From contig CAMAGI010000001.1 in assembly GCA_945833775.1 (NCBI GenBank), positions 31,665-95,664 on the forward strand: a stretch of DNA of 64,000 bases, given 5' to 3'. The first letter of the stretch is position 1. Each line of letters begins with the position of its first letter. Shown one piece after another: positions 27,901 to 38,527 of the stretch. The notes below the pieces were generated by a model. That model did no database searches. It worked only from the letters and a program-made list of their open reading frames with translations, and was not told the DNA's origin. This DNA is from an uncultured Lachnospiraceae bacterium. GTDB lineage: Bacteria > Bacillota > Clostridia > Lachnospirales > Lachnospiraceae. The translations under genes and the position numbers were made by a program.

Positions 27901-28523
27901 TGCTTCTCCAGGGGGCCCACCTGCTTTTCCAACTCGCTCAAGATATCTGCTACACGAACCAGATTCTGCTTTTCATTTTCGAGTTTTGTCTGTGCAGCCA
28001 CCTTGCGGCGTTTGAATTTTACGATACCTGCCGCCTCGTCAAACAGTTCTCTTCTCTCCTCCGGTTTGCCGGACAGAATCTTATCGATCTGTCCCTGACC
28101 GATGATGGAGTAGCCCTCCTTACCGATACCGGTATCATAAAAAAGCTCATTCACATCCTTCAGCCGTACAGGTGAGCCATTGATCAGATACTCACTTTCT
28201 CCGGAACGGTATATACGCCTTGCAACCGTAACTTCATCGTAATCGATTGCAAGCTGATGATCGGAATTATCCAGCGTAATTGCCACATAAGCATAGCTTA
28301 AGGGCTTTCTCGTCTCTGTCCCCGAGAAAATGACATCCTGCATGCTGGAACCGCGCAGCTGTTTGATTCTCTGCTCTCCCAGCACCCAACGTACCGCGTC
28401 CGCAACATTACTCTTTCCGCTTCCGTTCGGTCCTACAATACCGGTGATGCCGTTGTGGAACTGAAAAACAATCTTATTTGCAAAGGACTTAAACCCGTGT
28501 ACCTCAATACTTTTTAAATACAT
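24963..28523 (-). CDS. smc: Chromosome segregation ATPase SMC
   Basis: 1186-residue condensin subunit. Walker [21 protein letters not shown] is at residues 32-51, two long coiled coils flank a hinge at about residues 520-670 ([21 protein letters not shown] and the GG-rich [12 protein letters not shown]), and the C-terminal signature [17 protein letters not shown] precedes Walker B ([15 protein letters not shown]). The start overlaps the rnc end by 20 bases, as in many Firmicutes. Confidence 0.98.
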   Translation of the reverse strand: MYLKSIEVHGFKSFANKIVFQFHNGITGIVGPNGSGKSNVADAVRWVLGEQRIKQLRGSSMQDVIFSGTETRKPLSYAYVAITLDNSDHQLAIDYDEVTVARRIYRSGESEYLINGSPVRLKDVNELFYDTGIGKEGYSIIGQGQIDKILSGKPEERRELFDEAAGIVKFKRRKVAAQTKLENEKQNLVRVADILSELEKQVGPLEKQSETAKVYLRKKEELKLLDVNVFLLENQRLREQLQAALEKLGVANGDLAETTEKYKTIKEEYERIQEEIESLDGSIEAARSALTDTGLMRGRLEGEINVLKEQINSAKGSEIHLTNRKNALEEEIAQHNGEKKAILEEKSAIDAQVAELIATASGMRESLEQIQSRIEELNGKIEAGKNTIILELNQRATIKSRMGRFDTMMEQVNIRKAELNSRLLRAKSDEAAREEAIRQLEEAFASVTEELRQMTEQEASLETELGKIREQLAKTDSKLRDTQAAYHQEQSKLEALTNLTERYEGYGGSVKKVMEQKEQHKGIIGVVADIIKVDPKYETAIETALGGNIQNIVTDDEETAKKMIRFLKENRLGRATFLPLTSITHPQEFKNPEALKEKGVIGMADELVHIEERYRDVARAMLGRIVVVDNVDNAVKIARKFDYGIRMVTLEGELLVPGGAISGGAFRNNSNLLGRRREIEELEKRVKKLLSDIEGFNEEIEQTKQKRNKMRMDLEALKGDIQRKNIEQNTARLNISQARERMEEEASGVQALKLEEQDLEGKIFEIKSGKEGITQELEASEALEKTTQEQIVAFQQEVENERIRESDAVARVNEWDLKVEKMRQTQGFHQTNVDRIDGEIARATAELDEILEALSRNEEEAKRRQTNIEEIEKTIAASYDVQNESEGKLKEEIARKEELTAKQKNFFKTREELSDRISALDKEVYRLNAQKERMEEAIEGKINYMWDEYEITLSDAASIRNEEMTDLNAMQREIASLKDQIKKLGDVNVNAIEDYKNLMERYTLMRNQHDDLVEAQKVLEGIIEELDTAMRKQFTEKFAEISREFDKVFKELFGGGKGTLELMEDEDILEAGIRIIAQPPGKKLQNMMQLSGGEKALSAISLLFAIQNLKPSPFCLLDEIEAALDDSNVGRFAKYLHKLTRNTQFIVITHRRGTMEQVDRLYGITMQEKGVSTLVSVNLIDKDLTD

Positions 28524-29217
28524 ATCCTCTATCCCTCAACTTAAGAAGCGCATGATATGCAGCCTGCTGCTCCGCCGCTTTCTTGGTGCGACCCGTTCCG
28601 CGGCCGAGTCTCTCCTCCTCCATGACGACATCCACTACAAATGTCTTATCGTGTTCCGGCCCTGACTCCTCCATCAGTTCATAGTGAAAATCTTTTTTCA
28701 GCTTTCCCTGAATCAATTCCTGGAGATTACTCTTGCTGTCGTAGAAAAGCTGCTTATTCTCAAGATCGGAAAGAATAAATCGATTGATGAAAGCCTTTGC
28801 AGGCTCCATTCCGCCATCCAGAAAGATTGCTCCCGTAACCGCCTCCATCGCATCCGATGTGATACTGTCGCGCTCTCTGCCGCCCGTGCTTTCCTCACCC
28901 TTACCCAGTAGCAAGAACTGCCCCAGTTCCAGATCCTTTGCACAGAAGGCAAGCGCCGGCTCACACACCATGGAAGCACGCATTTTGGTCAGTTCCCCCT
29001 CCTGAACGTCGGGATGGGCGGCAAACAAAAACTCACTGGATACCAGTTCCAGCACAGCATCCCCCAGAAACTCCAGCCTCTCGTAATGCCTGGCCTTGTT
29101 GATCTTCTGTTCGTTGGTATACGAGCTGTGCGTGATTGCCTGTTTCAGCAATGCGATATTATGAAATTGATAGCCGATTCGCTCTTCCAAAAGCTCAAGT
29201 GAATATTTCTTCGACAT
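28504..29217 (-). CDS. rnc: Ribonuclease III
   Basis: 237-residue double-strand-specific RNase for rRNA and mRNA processing. The catalytic signature ERLEFLGDAVLELV lies near residues 39-52, and a C-terminal double-stranded-RNA-binding domain (NLQELIQGKLKKDFHYELMEE to TKKAAEQQAAYHALL). The ATG at 29215-29217 with AAAGGAG is chosen over an upstream ATG that would reach back into the acpP terminator. Confidence 0.97.
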   Translation of the reverse strand: MSKKYSLELLEERIGYQFHNIALLKQAITHSSYTNEQKINKARHYERLEFLGDAVLELVSSEFLFAAHPDVQEGELTKMRASMVCEPALAFCAKDLELGQFLLLGKGEESTGGRERDSITSDAMEAVTGAIFLDGGMEPAKAFINRFILSDLENKQLFYDSKSNLQELIQGKLKKDFHYELMEESGPEHDKTFVVDVVMEEERLGRGTGRTKKAAEQQAAYHALLKLRDRGYVFKKY

Positions 29218-29248
29218 GGCTTCTCCTTTCCGAGTCGCGCCCACCGAT

Positions 29249-29288
29249 AAAAAAGTATTCCCGAACACTTGATTCAGGAATACTTTTT
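29249..29288. terminator. Terminator after acpP
   Basis: A 12-bp stem (AAAAAGTATTCC with GGAATACTTTTT, about 15-base loop) lies 10 bases after the acpP stop and ends in TTTTTT on the minus strand. It separates acpP from rnc-smc-ftsY-ilvA. Confidence 0.88.
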
Positions 29289-29298
29289 AACCGTCGCT

Positions 29299-29529
29299 TT
29301 AGTTCAAAGCACCTTTGATCAGTTCAACCGCATCTTCCACAGTGGTAATTTTTTCTGCCTCTTCCGCAGGGACTTCAATGTCAAATACCTCTTCGATCCC
29401 CATGATGATCTGATATACATCCAGCGAGTCAGCTCCAAGATCATCCATAAATGTGGTACTCATTGTGATTTCTTCGGGATCTACATTGAGAACCTCCGCG
29501 ATAACCTTTTTTAACTTTTCAAATTCCAT
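29299..29529 (-). CDS. acpP: Acyl carrier protein
   Basis: 76 residues, acidic. The phosphopantetheine serine lies in [19 protein letters not shown], the hallmark motif. It carries growing acyl chains in fatty acid synthesis. Gene order plsX-acpP is standard; no other fab genes are in the window. Confidence 0.97.
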   Translation of the reverse strand: MEFEKLKKVIAEVLNVDPEEITMSTTFMDDLGADSLDVYQIIMGIEEVFDIEVPAEEAEKITTVEDAVELIKGALN

Positions 29530-29558
29530 GCTCTGTTCCTTCTTTCCTGTTCTTATTT

Positions 29559-30569
29559 TCAGTCTTCCAGTACTATCTTTTCCTGAATTTTCTCATTTAT
29601 CTTCTGTTCCTTAAATGCAACGCATTGCAGGATAGAATTCTTTACTTCCACAGATTTGCTGCTTCCGTGGGTCTTGACCACAAGACCGTTCAGACCGAGA
29701 AGAGGTGCTCCGCCGTATTGCTCCGTATCAAAGCTCTTCATCGTCTTCTTCAGGGCAGGCTTAACAAGGAGCGCACCGATTTTGCTGCGTACGCCGGACA
29801 ACATTCCCTCTTTGATCTTCTTAAGCAGGGCACCGGCAACTCCTTCGTACATCTTGAGAACCACATTGCCGACAAACGCCTCGCAGACAACCACATCCGC
29901 CACACCGCTTGGAATATCCCGGGCTTCAACACTGCCCACAAAATTGATCTCCGGACAATTTTTCAACAGGGGAAAAGTCTCTTTGACAAGGGCATTGCCC
30001 TTCTCTTCCTCCGCACCGATATTGACAATACCAACCCGGGGATTCGAAACCCCCATGACGCTTTCCATATAGACGCTTCCCATCTTTGCAAACTGTACCA
30101 GCTGCGAGGGCCTTGCATCCACATTGGCGCCGCAGTCCAGCAGAAGGGAAACGCCCTTGAGCGTTGGAATCAGTGGCGCCAGAGGAGGTCTCTCGACTCC
30201 CCGGATTCTGCCGACGATAATCTGCCCGCCCACCAGCACCGCACCGGTACTTCCGGCGGATACAAAGGCATCGCAGGTCTTATCTTTTACCATATACATT
30301 GCTTTTACAATGGAAGAATCCTTCTTCTTACGGATTGCCATCACGGGAGGCTCAGCCATCTCAATCACTTCCTCCGCATGGACAACCTCAATCTGCTCCT
30401 CAGGGAAGGTGTATTTCTTCAGTTCCTCCCGAACCAGGGTTTCCTTGCCTACCAGAAAAACCTTGACCCGCTTGTCCGCCAGAACTGCTTCCACGGCTCC
30501 CTTTACAATCTCACCGGGCGCATTGTCTCCGCCCATTGCGTCAACAGCAACTTTTACCAGTTCGGTCAT
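29559..30569 (-). CDS. plsX: Phosphate acyltransferase PlsX
   Basis: Makes acyl-phosphate from acyl-ACP for PlsY (2.1-2.8 kb), the first step of phospholipid synthesis in Firmicutes. The N-terminal signature [20 protein letters not shown] and [17 protein letters not shown] are visible. About 336 residues. I prefer the ATG at 30567-30569, preceded by AAGGA, because it gives the usual short N-terminus; an ATG four codons upstream is possible. Confidence 0.95.
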   Translation of the reverse strand: MTELVKVAVDAMGGDNAPGEIVKGAVEAVLADKRVKVFLVGKETLVREELKKYTFPEEQIEVVHAEEVIEMAEPPVMAIRKKKDSSIVKAMYMVKDKTCDAFVSAGSTGAVLVGGQIIVGRIRGVERPPLAPLIPTLKGVSLLLDCGANVDARPSQLVQFAKMGSVYMESVMGVSNPRVGIVNIGAEEEKGNALVKETFPLLKNCPEINFVGSVEARDIPSGVADVVVCEAFVGNVVLKMYEGVAGALLKKIKEGMLSGVRSKIGALLVKPALKKTMKSFDTEQYGGAPLLGLNGLVVKTHGSSKSVEVKNSILQCVAFKEQKINEKIQEKIVLED

Positions 30570-30600
30570 CGTATTTACCATCCTTGTTTACTTCTTTTCT

Positions 30601-30629
30601 AATATACTAAACCCCCTACCAAAAATCAA
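30601..30629 (-). promoter_or_regulatory. Promoter of plsX-acpP
   Basis: On the minus strand TTGATT (30624-30629), a 17-base spacer and TATATT (30601-30606), located after the rpmF terminator and 30 bases before plsX. No FapR-type operator palindrome is present. Confidence 0.65.
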
Positions 30630-30664
30630 GACTAAAATACGCTTTTCGGCAGTTTGTGCACAAG

Positions 30665-30693
30665 AAAAGGCCCTCCCTTTCCGGGAGAGCCTT
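30665..30693 (-). terminator. Terminator after rpmF
   Basis: An 11-bp GC-rich stem (AAGGCTCTCCC with GGGAGGGCCTT, 5-base loop, one G-T pair) is followed by TTTTCTT on the minus strand, about 20 bases after the rpmF stop. Confidence 0.92.
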
Positions 30694-30713
30694 GTCCGAA
30701 TTTACACTGTTTT

Positions 30714-30893
30714 TCAGTCAGCACTTACAACCTGCTTCTTGTTGTAAGAACCGCATGCCTTACATACTCTGTGAGGCATCATCAAAGCGCCGCACTTGCT
30801 GCACTTTACCAGAGTGGGAGCGCTCATTTTCCAGTTTGCTCTTCTCTGATCTCTTCTACCCTTGGAAGATTTATTCTTGGGACAAATAGACAT
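30714..30893 (-). CDS. rpmF: 50S ribosomal protein L32
   Basis: 59 residues. The start reads MSICPKNKSSKGRRDQRRAN and the zinc ribbon has four cysteines in KCSKCGALMMPHRVCKACGS. This is the zinc-dependent form of L32. It follows yceD by 14 bases with AAGGAGG before its ATG at 30891-30893. Confidence 0.97.
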   Translation of the reverse strand: MSICPKNKSSKGRRDQRRANWKMSAPTLVKCSKCGALMMPHRVCKACGSYNKKQVVSAD

Positions 30894-30907
30894 ATCGTTA
30901 CACCTCC

Positions 30908-31417
30908 TTAACCGCGATTAAAAATATCTTGTATAGCTGCCATACGAGGGTCGGGCACGAATGTATCGCAGCCGCATTCTCTCTCATTTCGATTCTGTCC
31001 GCAGACCGGGCACACACCCTTGCAATCCTCTCTGCACAGAATCTTCACAGGCCAATTAACCACGAATTCATCATGAATAAGCGCTTCCACATCAAGCTGC
31101 CAGCCATCCATGAAACTCTGCTCTTCATCCTCCTGTGATGCAACTTCGGGCGAAGTCACAACTCTGTCAATCGTAAGTTCCATTGTCACAGGTACCTTTG
31201 CCAGACATCTGTCACAGCTTCCCTCGAACGTAACCTTGGCACTGCCCTCCACTCTCGCCTTATCTGAACCGATGTTGGTGAAAGTAAAGGCTATGGGAGT
31301 TTTCTCTGTAATCGGGAAACGCTCCGCCCCGTTATCAAAGCAATCCGCCTCGATCTCGACAGAAAGTTTTCGAATTTTGCCCTCAGTCGTCAATACATCA
31401 GATAAATGAATCAGCAT
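30908..31417 (-). CDS. yceD: YceD/DUF177 family protein
   Basis: 169-residue DUF177 protein, whose relatives affect 23S rRNA accumulation and which is nearly always beside rpmF. The typical cysteine pair of the central motif (CDRCLAKVPVTMEL) and a C-terminal CREDCKGVCPVCGQNRNE cluster suggest metal binding. The ATG at 31415-31417 with GGGAG is chosen over one four codons upstream. Confidence 0.93.
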   Translation of the reverse strand: MLIHLSDVLTTEGKIRKLSVEIEADCFDNGAERFPITEKTPIAFTFTNIGSDKARVEGSAKVTFEGSCDRCLAKVPVTMELTIDRVVTSPEVASQEDEEQSFMDGWQLDVEALIHDEFVVNWPVKILCREDCKGVCPVCGQNRNERECGCDTFVPDPRMAAIQDIFNRG

Positions 31418-31478
31418 AACAGCTCCCATTCACTACATGTAGACACAAATCTACCCGGGTTAATTTTCACACTCGATT

Positions 31479-31507
31479 ATTATACAAAAGGAGGCATTCT
31501 TTGTCAA
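31479..31507 (-). promoter_or_regulatory. Consensus promoter of yceD-rpmF
   Basis: On the minus strand perfect TTGACA (31502-31507), a 17-base spacer and perfect TATAAT (31479-31484). It begins 17 bases after the trpA stop, and I see no terminator between, so trp transcripts may read into it. A small hairpin (GTAGA-TCTAC) lies in the leader near 31436-31455. Confidence 0.9.
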
Positions 31508-31524
31508 TATGTGTTTTCAAAAAA

Positions 31525-32322
31525 TTATCGGGCATTTGCAACCGCTTCTTTCATACTCTTTACATAGTCATAGAGATAGGGCGCGGCCTCTGTTCCATAC
31601 TTCTCCACAATACGGACGATTGCACTTCCCACAATCGCTCCGTCTGAGATGCCCGCCATCTTCCCGGCCTGTTCCGGCGTACTGATTCCAAAGCCGATGG
31701 CACAGGGCGTATCCGTCGCCTTGCGGATACTCTCCACAATCGAAGCCAGATCTGTCTTGATTTCGCTTCGAACGCCGGTGACTCCCATGGAACTCACCAC
31801 ATAGATGAATCCCTCAGCCTCGGAGGCGATGGTTCGAATTCGTTCTTCCGAGGTCGGTGCTACCATGGAGATCACGTGTACGTGATGTTCATCGGCGGGG
31901 CCTGTCACCTCTTCTTTCTCTTCATAGGGAAGATCCGGTATGATGATGGCACCGACCTTCAGTTCTTCACATTTTGCAAAGAAACGGTCATAACCATAAT
32001 GGAAAACCGGGTTTAAGTATGTCATGAACGCCAACGGCAGCTGTGATCGCTCCCGCACACGTCTCACGACATCGAAAACGCCGTCCGTCGTCATTCCGTT
32101 TCGCAGAGATCGAATATTGGCATCCTGTATTACCACGCCCTCTGCGGTGGGATCGGAAAAAGGGATTCCGATCTCCACAAGATCTGCCCCCGCACGCTCC
32201 ATCTCCAGAATAAATTTCACGGTACTGTCCGCATCGGGATCACCTGCCGTGATGAATCCGATAAATGCTTTCCCATTGGGGGATTGAAATGCTTCATCCA
32301 CACAATTCACAAAGGTACCCAT
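31525..32322 (-). CDS. trpA: Tryptophan synthase alpha subunit
   Basis: Cleaves indole-3-glycerol phosphate to indole and glyceraldehyde-3-phosphate; the indole passes to TrpB. 265 residues, TIM barrel. The catalytic glutamate and aspartate lie in LVEIGIPFSDPTAEG and YLNPVFHYG follows. The ATG at 32320-32322 has AAAGGGG. Last gene of the trp operon. Confidence 0.97.
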   Translation of the reverse strand: MGTFVNCVDEAFQSPNGKAFIGFITAGDPDADSTVKFILEMERAGADLVEIGIPFSDPTAEGVVIQDANIRSLRNGMTTDGVFDVVRRVRERSQLPLAFMTYLNPVFHYGYDRFFAKCEELKVGAIIIPDLPYEEKEEVTGPADEHHVHVISMVAPTSEERIRTIASEAEGFIYVVSSMGVTGVRSEIKTDLASIVESIRKATDTPCAIGFGISTPEQAGKMAGISDGAIVGSAIVRIVEKYGTEAAPYLYDYVKSMKEAVANAR

Positions 32323-32342
32323 TCTTACGTCCCCTTTCTTAA

Positions 32343-33527
32343 TCAATCATAAATATCCACACCACGGTATCTTGCAATCGCCGCCACATCCTTGTCACCT
32401 CTGCCGGATACACAGATAATAATGCTCTGATCGGGTGTATAATTTTTGGCAATCTTTAAGACATGCGCTACGGCGTGTGCGCTCTCAATGGCGCAAATGA
32501 TTCCCTCGGTACGGGCAAGATACTCAAAGGCATTTACCGCCTCATCATCCGTCACGGGCACGTACTGTGCACGTCCGGTATCATGCAGATTGGCATGCTC
32601 CGGCCCGATTCCGGGATAGTCAAGGCCTGCGGAAATGGAATATACGGGGGCAATCTGTCCGTACTGATCCTGACAAAAATAGGATTTCATACCATGAAAT
32701 ACCCCCAGGGAGCCGGTGGCAATGGTCGCAGCGGTAAATGCCGTGTCCACGCCCTTTCCGGCCGCTTCACAGCCGATCAGTTCAACGCCCTCGTCCGGAA
32801 TGAAATTGTAGAACATCCCCATGGCATTGGAGCCGCCGCCGACGCAGGCCACAACAGCCGCCGGAAGCTTTCCTTCTGCCGCAAGGATCTGTTCTCTTGC
32901 CTCCCGGCTGATAACGCTTTGAAAATCACGTACAATCATGGGGAAGGGATGCGGTCCCATCACACTTCCCAGACAATAGTGTGTGTCATCCACGCGATTG
33001 GTCCACTCCCGCATGGTCTCGTTGACTGCGTCCTTTAACGTCATGGTACCGCTGGTCACAGGATGTACCTTCGCGCCGAGAAGCTCCATTCGATAGACGT
33101 TCAATGCCTGGCGGTCCGTATCCTCCTTCCCCATGAAAATCTCACATTCCATTCCCAGAAGGGCGGCTGCCGTTGCGGTAGCCACGCCGTGCTGTCCCGC
33201 TCCGGTCTCCGCAATCAGACGCGTCTTTCCCATCTTCTTTGCCAGCAGCGCCTGTCCCAACACATTATTGATCTTGTGGGAGCCGGTGTGATTTAAGTCT
33301 TCTCGCTTTAGATAAATTCTGGCGCCCCCCAGGTCCTTTGTCATCTTCTCCGCATAATACAGAAGCGAAGGTCTGCCTGCGTATTCATTCAAAAGCTTCT
33401 GCAGTTGTGACTGAAACTCCGGATCCCTCTTACAGTGCTCATAGGCTTCTTCCAATCGAAGCAGTTCATTCATAAGGGTCTCGGAAATATACTGTCCGCC
33501 GTATATTCCGTATCTTCCTCTGCTCAT
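32343..33527 (-). CDS. trpB: Tryptophan synthase beta subunit
   Basis: PLP enzyme joining indole and serine to tryptophan. 394 residues, TrpB1 type. The PLP lysine is in [15 protein letters not shown] and the phosphate-binding loop in [13 protein letters not shown]. The N-terminal [16 protein letters not shown] is the family signature. GGAGAGA precedes the ATG. Confidence 0.98.
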   Translation of the reverse strand: MSRGRYGIYGGQYISETLMNELLRLEEAYEHCKRDPEFQSQLQKLLNEYAGRPSLLYYAEKMTKDLGGARIYLKREDLNHTGSHKINNVLGQALLAKKMGKTRLIAETGAGQHGVATATAAALLGMECEIFMGKEDTDRQALNVYRMELLGAKVHPVTSGTMTLKDAVNETMREWTNRVDDTHYCLGSVMGPHPFPMIVRDFQSVISREAREQILAAEGKLPAAVVACVGGGSNAMGMFYNFIPDEGVELIGCEAAGKGVDTAFTAATIATGSLGVFHGMKSYFCQDQYGQIAPVYSISAGLDYPGIGPEHANLHDTGRAQYVPVTDDEAVNAFEYLARTEGIICAIESAHAVAHVLKIAKNYTPDQSIIICVSGRGDKDVAAIARYRGVDIYD

Positions 33528-33566
33528 TCTCTCCTCATCCTTTCCGCCCGAAACGGGTCCACTATC

Positions 33567-34178
33567 TTAATACAGCCTGTCCGTTAAGCTATGGGCCAGC
33601 GCTACTACGGCATTTATTTTCTCGGGATCCTTCTGCCCGTCCGTTTCCACGCTGCTGCTTAAATCCACCGCATAGGGGGCAAAGCGTTTTCCAATGCTCT
33701 CCATATTATCCGGTCCCACTCCGCCTGCCAGAAAATACTCTCTGGTCACTCCCCGGAGCACATCCCAGTCAAACGTTTTCCCGGTGCCGGTACCGCTGTC
33801 AAACAAAAGGTAATCGGCACTGCTGTCAAGCCATGCCTCCACATCGTATCGATCGAGTACCTTTACCGCCTTGATGACCGGTTTGTGAGTCACTGCCTGG
33901 ATATACTGAATCTCCTCCTCGGATTCCTCCCCGTGGAGCTGTGCCAGATCAATCACTCCCTCTTCCAGCCATTCGATCACCCGCTCAGGCGCTTCGTTTA
34001 CAAAGACGCCGACCACCCGGACCGGTTCCGTTATCCGTGCCCGAATCTGTTTGGCCATATCGTCCGAAATACTCCTGCGAAAACCCGGTGATAGGATCAT
34101 TCCCGCATAATCCGGTTTCACCCGGTTCACACAATCACCGTCCTCCGGCCGCATCAATCCGCATATCTTAATCTTCAT
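33567..34178 (-). CDS. trpF: Phosphoribosylanthranilate isomerase
   Basis: 203-residue TIM barrel that isomerises phosphoribosylanthranilate to CdRP. The catalytic cysteine is in KICGLMRPED (residue 6) and the aspartate in LFDSGTGTGKTFDW; FLAGGVGPDNM binds phosphate. GGAG lies upstream, and 20 bases separate it from trpC. Confidence 0.96.
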   Translation of the reverse strand: MKIKICGLMRPEDGDCVNRVKPDYAGMILSPGFRRSISDDMAKQIRARITEPVRVVGVFVNEAPERVIEWLEEGVIDLAQLHGEESEEEIQYIQAVTHKPVIKAVKVLDRYDVEAWLDSSADYLLFDSGTGTGKTFDWDVLRGVTREYFLAGGVGPDNMESIGKRFAPYAVDLSSSVETDGQKDPEKINAVVALAHSLTDRLY

Positions 34179-34198
34179 CCTTCTCTCCGATCATCCTT

Positions 34199-35032
34199 CT
34201 ACTCACAGTCCAACCCGCGAAGTCTTCTTAACACGGCTGCCTTATCCGCGCTTCTCATAAAGGTCTCTCCGATCAGCACCGCATCGGTTCCGTTCTTCTC
34301 CAGTCGCTCAATATCCTCTCTGGTTTTCATTCCGCTCTCCGACACAAAGAGAATATCCCGCGGAACCATTTCCCGCAGCCGGACAGAATTGTTGATATCC
34401 ACTGTAAAATCCTTCAGGTTGCGATTGTTCACACCGACGATACGGGCTTTCGCTAAAAGAGCAGCTTCAATCTCCCGCTCATCATGCGCCTCCGTCAGCA
34501 CCGAAAGGCCCAATTCCTCCGCAAGCTCCATGTACTCCTTAAGCTGCCCGTCGGAGAGAATCGCACAGATTAACAAAACGGCATCCGCTCCGATCTTTTT
34601 GGCCTCATACAACATATACTCGTCCACCGTAAAATCCTTGCGAAGCAGCGGGATTGACACGCACCCCCGAATGGCTTCCAGATACGCATTGCACCCCTTA
34701 AAATACCCGGGCTCCGTCAAAACCGAGATGGCACTTGCTCCCGCCTTTTCATAGTCGATTGCAATCTGTTCATAGGGAAACTGTTCGGCGATCACTCCTT
34801 TGGAGGGGGAAGCTTTCTTCACTTCGCAGATAAAACTCATCCCCGGTGAGCTGATTGCCGCTTCAAAACGAAGTTTCTCTCCCGCCATGCGACGTCTGTG
34901 GGGAGCATCCGGCAGTTCCCGCTCCCGCTCCATAATATCATTTACCTGTTTTTTCAGTTCAGCGAGGGGAAGCCTGTCTTTTTCCTCTGCAATGCGCTTC
35001 CTTGTGTACGCCGCGATTTCATCCAAAATCAT
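34199..35032 (-). CDS. trpC: Indole-3-glycerol phosphate synthase
   Basis: Ring-closing enzyme of tryptophan synthesis, about 277 residues. Conserved ICEVKKASPSKGVIAEQF, LLRKDFTVDEYMLYEAKKIGAD and VGVNNRNLKDFTVD are visible. Start at 35030-35032 is chosen because AGGA sits 8 bases before it; the ATG three codons upstream is adjacent to that motif. Confidence 0.97.
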   Translation of the reverse strand: MILDEIAAYTRKRIAEEKDRLPLAELKKQVNDIMERERELPDAPHRRRMAGEKLRFEAAISSPGMSFICEVKKASPSKGVIAEQFPYEQIAIDYEKAGASAISVLTEPGYFKGCNAYLEAIRGCVSIPLLRKDFTVDEYMLYEAKKIGADAVLLICAILSDGQLKEYMELAEELGLSVLTEAHDEREIEAALLAKARIVGVNNRNLKDFTVDINNSVRLREMVPRDILFVSESGMKTREDIERLEKNGTDAVLIGETFMRSADKAAVLRRLRGLDCE

Positions 35033-35054
35033 ACCGTTCATCCTTTCCGGCCCA

Positions 35055-36671
35055 TTATCGATTTGTCAGCTCCACAAATTGATTGAGCTGCTGCATTGCC
35101 TTGCCGCTGTCGATCATCTGAGCGGCAAGCAAAACACCATTCTTGATCGAGTCGGCTTTTCCTGCAACATACAGCGCTGCACCGGCATTTAAGAGCACTG
35201 CCGTGCGCTTCGGTCCGCCTTCACCCTTCAGAATATCGCGGGTGATGAGTGCATTCTCCTCAGGTGTTCCTCCTTGAAGATCTTCCTTGGAACAGCGTTC
35301 CAGTCCAAAATCTTCGGGGCAAATTTCATACCTCTGTAGTTCCCCATTTTCAAACTCACACACCGAGGTGGGAGCACTCGCCGAAATCTCATCCAGTCTG
35401 TCCTGCCCAAAGACGACCATTCCCTTTTTCAGCCCGAGGTTGATCAGAACCTTCGCCATGGTCTCCAGCATGGATTCGTCGTATACGCCAAGCAGAATAT
35501 ACGAAGGCTTTGCCGGGTTGGTCAGAGGGCCGAGAATATTGAATACGGTACGAATTCCCAGTTCCTTACGGATCGGTCCCACATGCCTCATTGCCGTATG
35601 GTATTTTTGGGCAAACATGAAGCATACTCCGATTTCATCCAAAACCGCTTTGCTTTGCTCGGGCGAGATCATCAGATTGACGCCCAGCGCCTCAAGGCAG
35701 TCTGCTGCACCGGATTTGGAACTTGCTGCGCGATTGCCGTGTTTGGCAACCGGCACACCGGCTGCCGAAATCACCATGGCTGAGGTTGTGGAAATATTAA
35801 AGGAGTTGGAACCGTCTCCTCCCGTTCCGACAATCTCAAGCACGTCATAATCGGTATCAATCTGCATTGCATGTGCTCGCATCTCTTCCGCGGATCCCGT
35901 AATCTCTTCGATGGTCTCACCCTTCATAGCCAATTCCGACAGATAAGCGCTCTTCTGCACATCTGTTGCTTCACCGTTCATAATCACATTCATGACGGCC
36001 TTTGCCATCTCATACCCGATATCTTCTTTTTTGGAAAGCTTGATGATCGCTTCCCGTATCACCTGATTGTTTTTCTTTACCTCCGCGCGTTCAAAACCGA
36101 TTCGTCCGTCTGTCAGGAAATTTTCGAGAATTGCCTTTCCATCGGGGGTTAGAACCGACTCCGGATGAAACTGCACGCCATAGAGCGGATACTCTACATG
36201 CTCCACCGCCATCACCTCTCCGCCGGTCGTAGTTGCCGTTACCCGCAGGCACTCGGGAATGGTCTCCAGGGACGCCGCAAGGGAATGATATCGGGCCACG
36301 GTGATTTTGTCATTCATTCCGGCAAACAATCTGCTGGTTGTGTCCAGCGCGGCAAAGGACTGTTTTCCGTGCATCTGTTTTTTGGCATAGGTGATCTCGG
36401 CACCAAAAGCCTCACAGATTGCCTGATGTCCCAGACAGATTCCAAGAATGGGAATCTTCCCGGCAAAGGTCCGAACCACGTCTTCACACACTCCGGCATC
36501 GGAGGGTCTCCCGGGACCGGGAGAAAGTATGATATGGGTCAGTGCGAGCGCTTCGATTTCCTCCACCGTCATCTCGTCATTTCGAACCACTTTGATATCG
36601 GGCTCAAGACTCCCGACAAGCTGGTAAACATTATACGAAAAGCTGTCATAATTATCAATTAACAGAATCAT
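35055..36671 (-). CDS. trpGD: Fused anthranilate synthase glutaminase and anthranilate phosphoribosyltransferase
   Basis: 538 residues. The N-terminal half (about 1-190) is the class I glutamine amidotransferase that feeds ammonia to Trp[15 protein letters not shown] has the nucleophilic cysteine and [12 protein letters not shown] the histidine. The C-terminal half (about 200-538) is TrpD, with the PRPP site [17 protein letters not shown] and [15 protein letters not shown]. The same fusion is known in Escherichia coli. Start at 36669-36671 with GAGGAG. It is 26 bases after trpE. Confidence 0.97.
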   Translation of the reverse strand: MILLIDNYDSFSYNVYQLVGSLEPDIKVVRNDEMTVEEIEALALTHIILSPGPGRPSDAGVCEDVVRTFAGKIPILGICLGHQAICEAFGAEITYAKKQMHGKQSFAALDTTSRLFAGMNDKITVARYHSLAASLETIPECLRVTATTTGGEVMAVEHVEYPLYGVQFHPESVLTPDGKAILENFLTDGRIGFERAEVKKNNQVIREAIIKLSKKEDIGYEMAKAVMNVIMNGEATDVQKSAYLSELAMKGETIEEITGSAEEMRAHAMQIDTDYDVLEIVGTGGDGSNSFNISTTSAMVISAAGVPVAKHGNRAASSKSGAADCLEALGVNLMISPEQSKAVLDEIGVCFMFAQKYHTAMRHVGPIRKELGIRTVFNILGPLTNPAKPSYILLGVYDESMLETMAKVLINLGLKKGMVVFGQDRLDEISASAPTSVCEFENGELQRYEICPEDFGLERCSKEDLQGGTPEENALITRDILKGEGGPKRTAVLLNAGAALYVAGKADSIKNGVLLAAQMIDSGKAMQQLNQFVELTNR

Positions 36672-36697
36672 CTTTCTTCTCCTCTCCGGTCTTATGA

Positions 36698-38173
36698 TTA
36701 TTCCAATCCCTGCTGTGCGATTTCCAGTGCGTTTTTGACTGCTGTAGCCTTCTGGATGCACTCACGATACTCATTTTCCGGCACACTGTCGGCCACAATT
36801 CCGGCGCCGGATCTGACGAACACCTTTCCGTTCTTGGAAAAGGCCAGGCGGATCGCAATGCAAGTGTCCAGATTGCCGGTGAAGGAAATATAGCCGATCG
36901 CTCCACCATAAATACCCCGCTTGTTGTTTTCCAGTTCGTTGATGATCTCACATGCTCTGAGCTTCGGTGCACCGGAGAGCGTTCCCGCCGGAAGAATCGC
37001 GTCCACCGCATCCAGGGCATCTCTGTCCTCCGCAATCCGGCCACTTACCGTTGAACCAATATGCATTACATGGGAATACCGTTCAATGGACATATATTTC
37101 TCCACCTTCACAGTTCCGATGCGACTGATTTTGCCAATGTCATTTCTGCCAAGGTCAACCAGCATATTGTGTTCCGCACATTCCTTCTCATCCGCCAGCA
37201 GTTCTTTTTCAAGCTCTGCATCCTCCCCTGCGGACACTCCTCTCGGTCTGGTTCCCGCAAGCGGGAAGGTATACAATTTGTCTCCCTCCAGCTTGACCAG
37301 GGTTTCCGGACTCGCACCCGCGATCTCGCCATCATTTCCGGAGAAGTAGAACATATAGGGAGAGGGATTGCCGGTGCGAAGCACACGGTAGGCATCCATC
37401 AGGCTTCCCTCCATTCCGGCTTCCAGACGATTGGATAATACCACCTGGAAAATATCGCCCTCACGGATATAATTCTTTGCTCTGCGAACCATATCGCAGT
37501 ATTTCTTTTCGTCAAACAGCGGCTTGAAATCACCAAGCAACCGGAACGGGACACGGGGTGCCATCTCACCGCCGCGGATCAGCTGTCGCATCGTCTCCAA
37601 TTCCAAGGCTGCCTTGTTATAATTGGTCTCTAACTCATCGGTCTTGATATTACAGATCAGAATGATCTTCTGTCTGTAGTTGTCAAAGGCAATCACTTTA
37701 TGGAACAGCATCAGATTCACATCCGAGAACCCGTCCGCATCCTCCGCATCCAGTTTCAGAGAGGGTTCGCTGTATTTGATGTAATCATACGAGAAATATC
37801 CCACCAGACCACCGGTAAAGGTCGGAAGATAATCCAATGCCGGGCTCTTATTCTCCTCCACCAGTTCCCGTATGAGTCCCCTCACATCCTCCATGGAAGT
37901 ATGTGTACTCATCGGTGCTTTTACAGTGGTCGTTCCGTTGTAGCAGCTGATTTCCATGAGCGGATCATATCCGAGGAAGGAATATCTCCCCCATTTCTTA
38001 TCCGGCTCCGCACTCTCCAGCAGGAAAACATGCTTGCTCACATTCTTAAGCACCTGAAGCACTCCCATGGGAGTAGAGCTGTCCGCATACAGTTCTGCAC
38101 TTACCGGGATCACCCCATATCTGCCCGTCTCCAAAATTTCTTTACATTCCGCCAGTGTTGGTCTGATCTTCAT
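36698..38173 (-). CDS. trpE: Anthranilate synthase component I
   Basis: Converts chorismate to anthranilate. 491 residues; the C-terminal chorismate-binding domain contains [54 protein letters not shown] and [19 protein letters not shown]. The N-terminal feedback region includes [18 protein letters not shown], the family LLES element. The ATG at 38171-38173 has AAGGAGG, and the T-box leader lies immediately upstream. First gene of the trp operon. Confidence 0.97.
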   Translation of the reverse strand: MKIRPTLAECKEILETGRYGVIPVSAELYADSSTPMGVLQVLKNVSKHVFLLESAEPDKKWGRYSFLGYDPLMEISCYNGTTTVKAPMSTHTSMEDVRGLIRELVEENKSPALDYLPTFTGGLVGYFSYDYIKYSEPSLKLDAEDADGFSDVNLMLFHKVIAFDNYRQKIILICNIKTDELETNYNKAALELETMRQLIRGGEMAPRVPFRLLGDFKPLFDEKKYCDMVRRAKNYIREGDIFQVVLSNRLEAGMEGSLMDAYRVLRTGNPSPYMFYFSGNDGEIAGASPETLVKLEGDKLYTFPLAGTRPRGVSAGEDAELEKELLADEKECAEHNMLVDLGRNDIGKISRIGTVKVEKYMSIERYSHVMHIGSTVSGRIAEDRDALDAVDAILPAGTLSGAPKLRACEIINELENNKRGIYGGAIGYISFTGNLDTCIAIRLAFSKNGKVFVRSGAGIVADSVPENEYRECIQKATAVKNALEIAQQGLE

Positions 38174-38190
38174 ACCTTTCCTCCTTGCAA

Positions 38191-38480
38191 TAAAAAAGTC
38201 CTTGACAGATTTCTTCAATCTGCCAAGGACGGGTTTACCATTTCCCGCGGTGCCACCTTGCTTCACGCTCACACGTGCCCTTACCGGATACCAACATATC
38301 CTTGACCTCTCACGCGGGTCCGACGTCATAGAATACTAAAAACCTCCCGGCTTCGTTCACTATGCCCTCCGTGGTCCATTTAACAGTCTGCATTTCCAAC
38401 CTTTCTCAGCATCCGGTCTCTCTGTAAGCGCACGTTCTGTTTTTATCTCCACATCTATGGTTTGTGTCCGCTATTGATTT
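38191..38480 (-). ncRNA. Tryptophan T-box riboswitch of the trp operon
   Basis: About 290 bases of leader on the minus strand. The T-box core AAGGTGGCACCGCGGG (38244-38259) is unmistakable. An AG-rich AGAGAGACC element (near 38420-38430) and the specifier context AAATGGACCAC follow Stem I logic, with the UGG codon at 38376-38378 read by uncharged tRNA-Trp. A terminator with 14-bp arms (38217-38230 with 38198-38211) and TTTTTT (38191-38197) lies 18-40 bases before trpE; the T-box strand can pair with part of it as an antiterminator. Uncharged tRNA-Trp should switch the operon on. Confidence 0.95.
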
Positions 38481-38486
38481 TTTATC

Positions 38487-38515
38487 ATATTACCGCTTCA
38501 ACGTCATAAAGTCAA
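38487..38515 (-). promoter_or_regulatory. Promoter of the trp operon
   Basis: On the minus strand TTGACT (38510-38515), a 17-base spacer and TAATAT (38487-38492). Transcription would begin near 38480, just before Stem I of the T-box. A long AT-rich leader follows. Confidence 0.85.
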
Positions 38516-38527
38516 GCTTTTTTTACA

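Noticed and set aside
30582..30664. FapR-type operator before plsX
   Set aside because: The region has a promoter but no palindrome of the TTAGTACC type.
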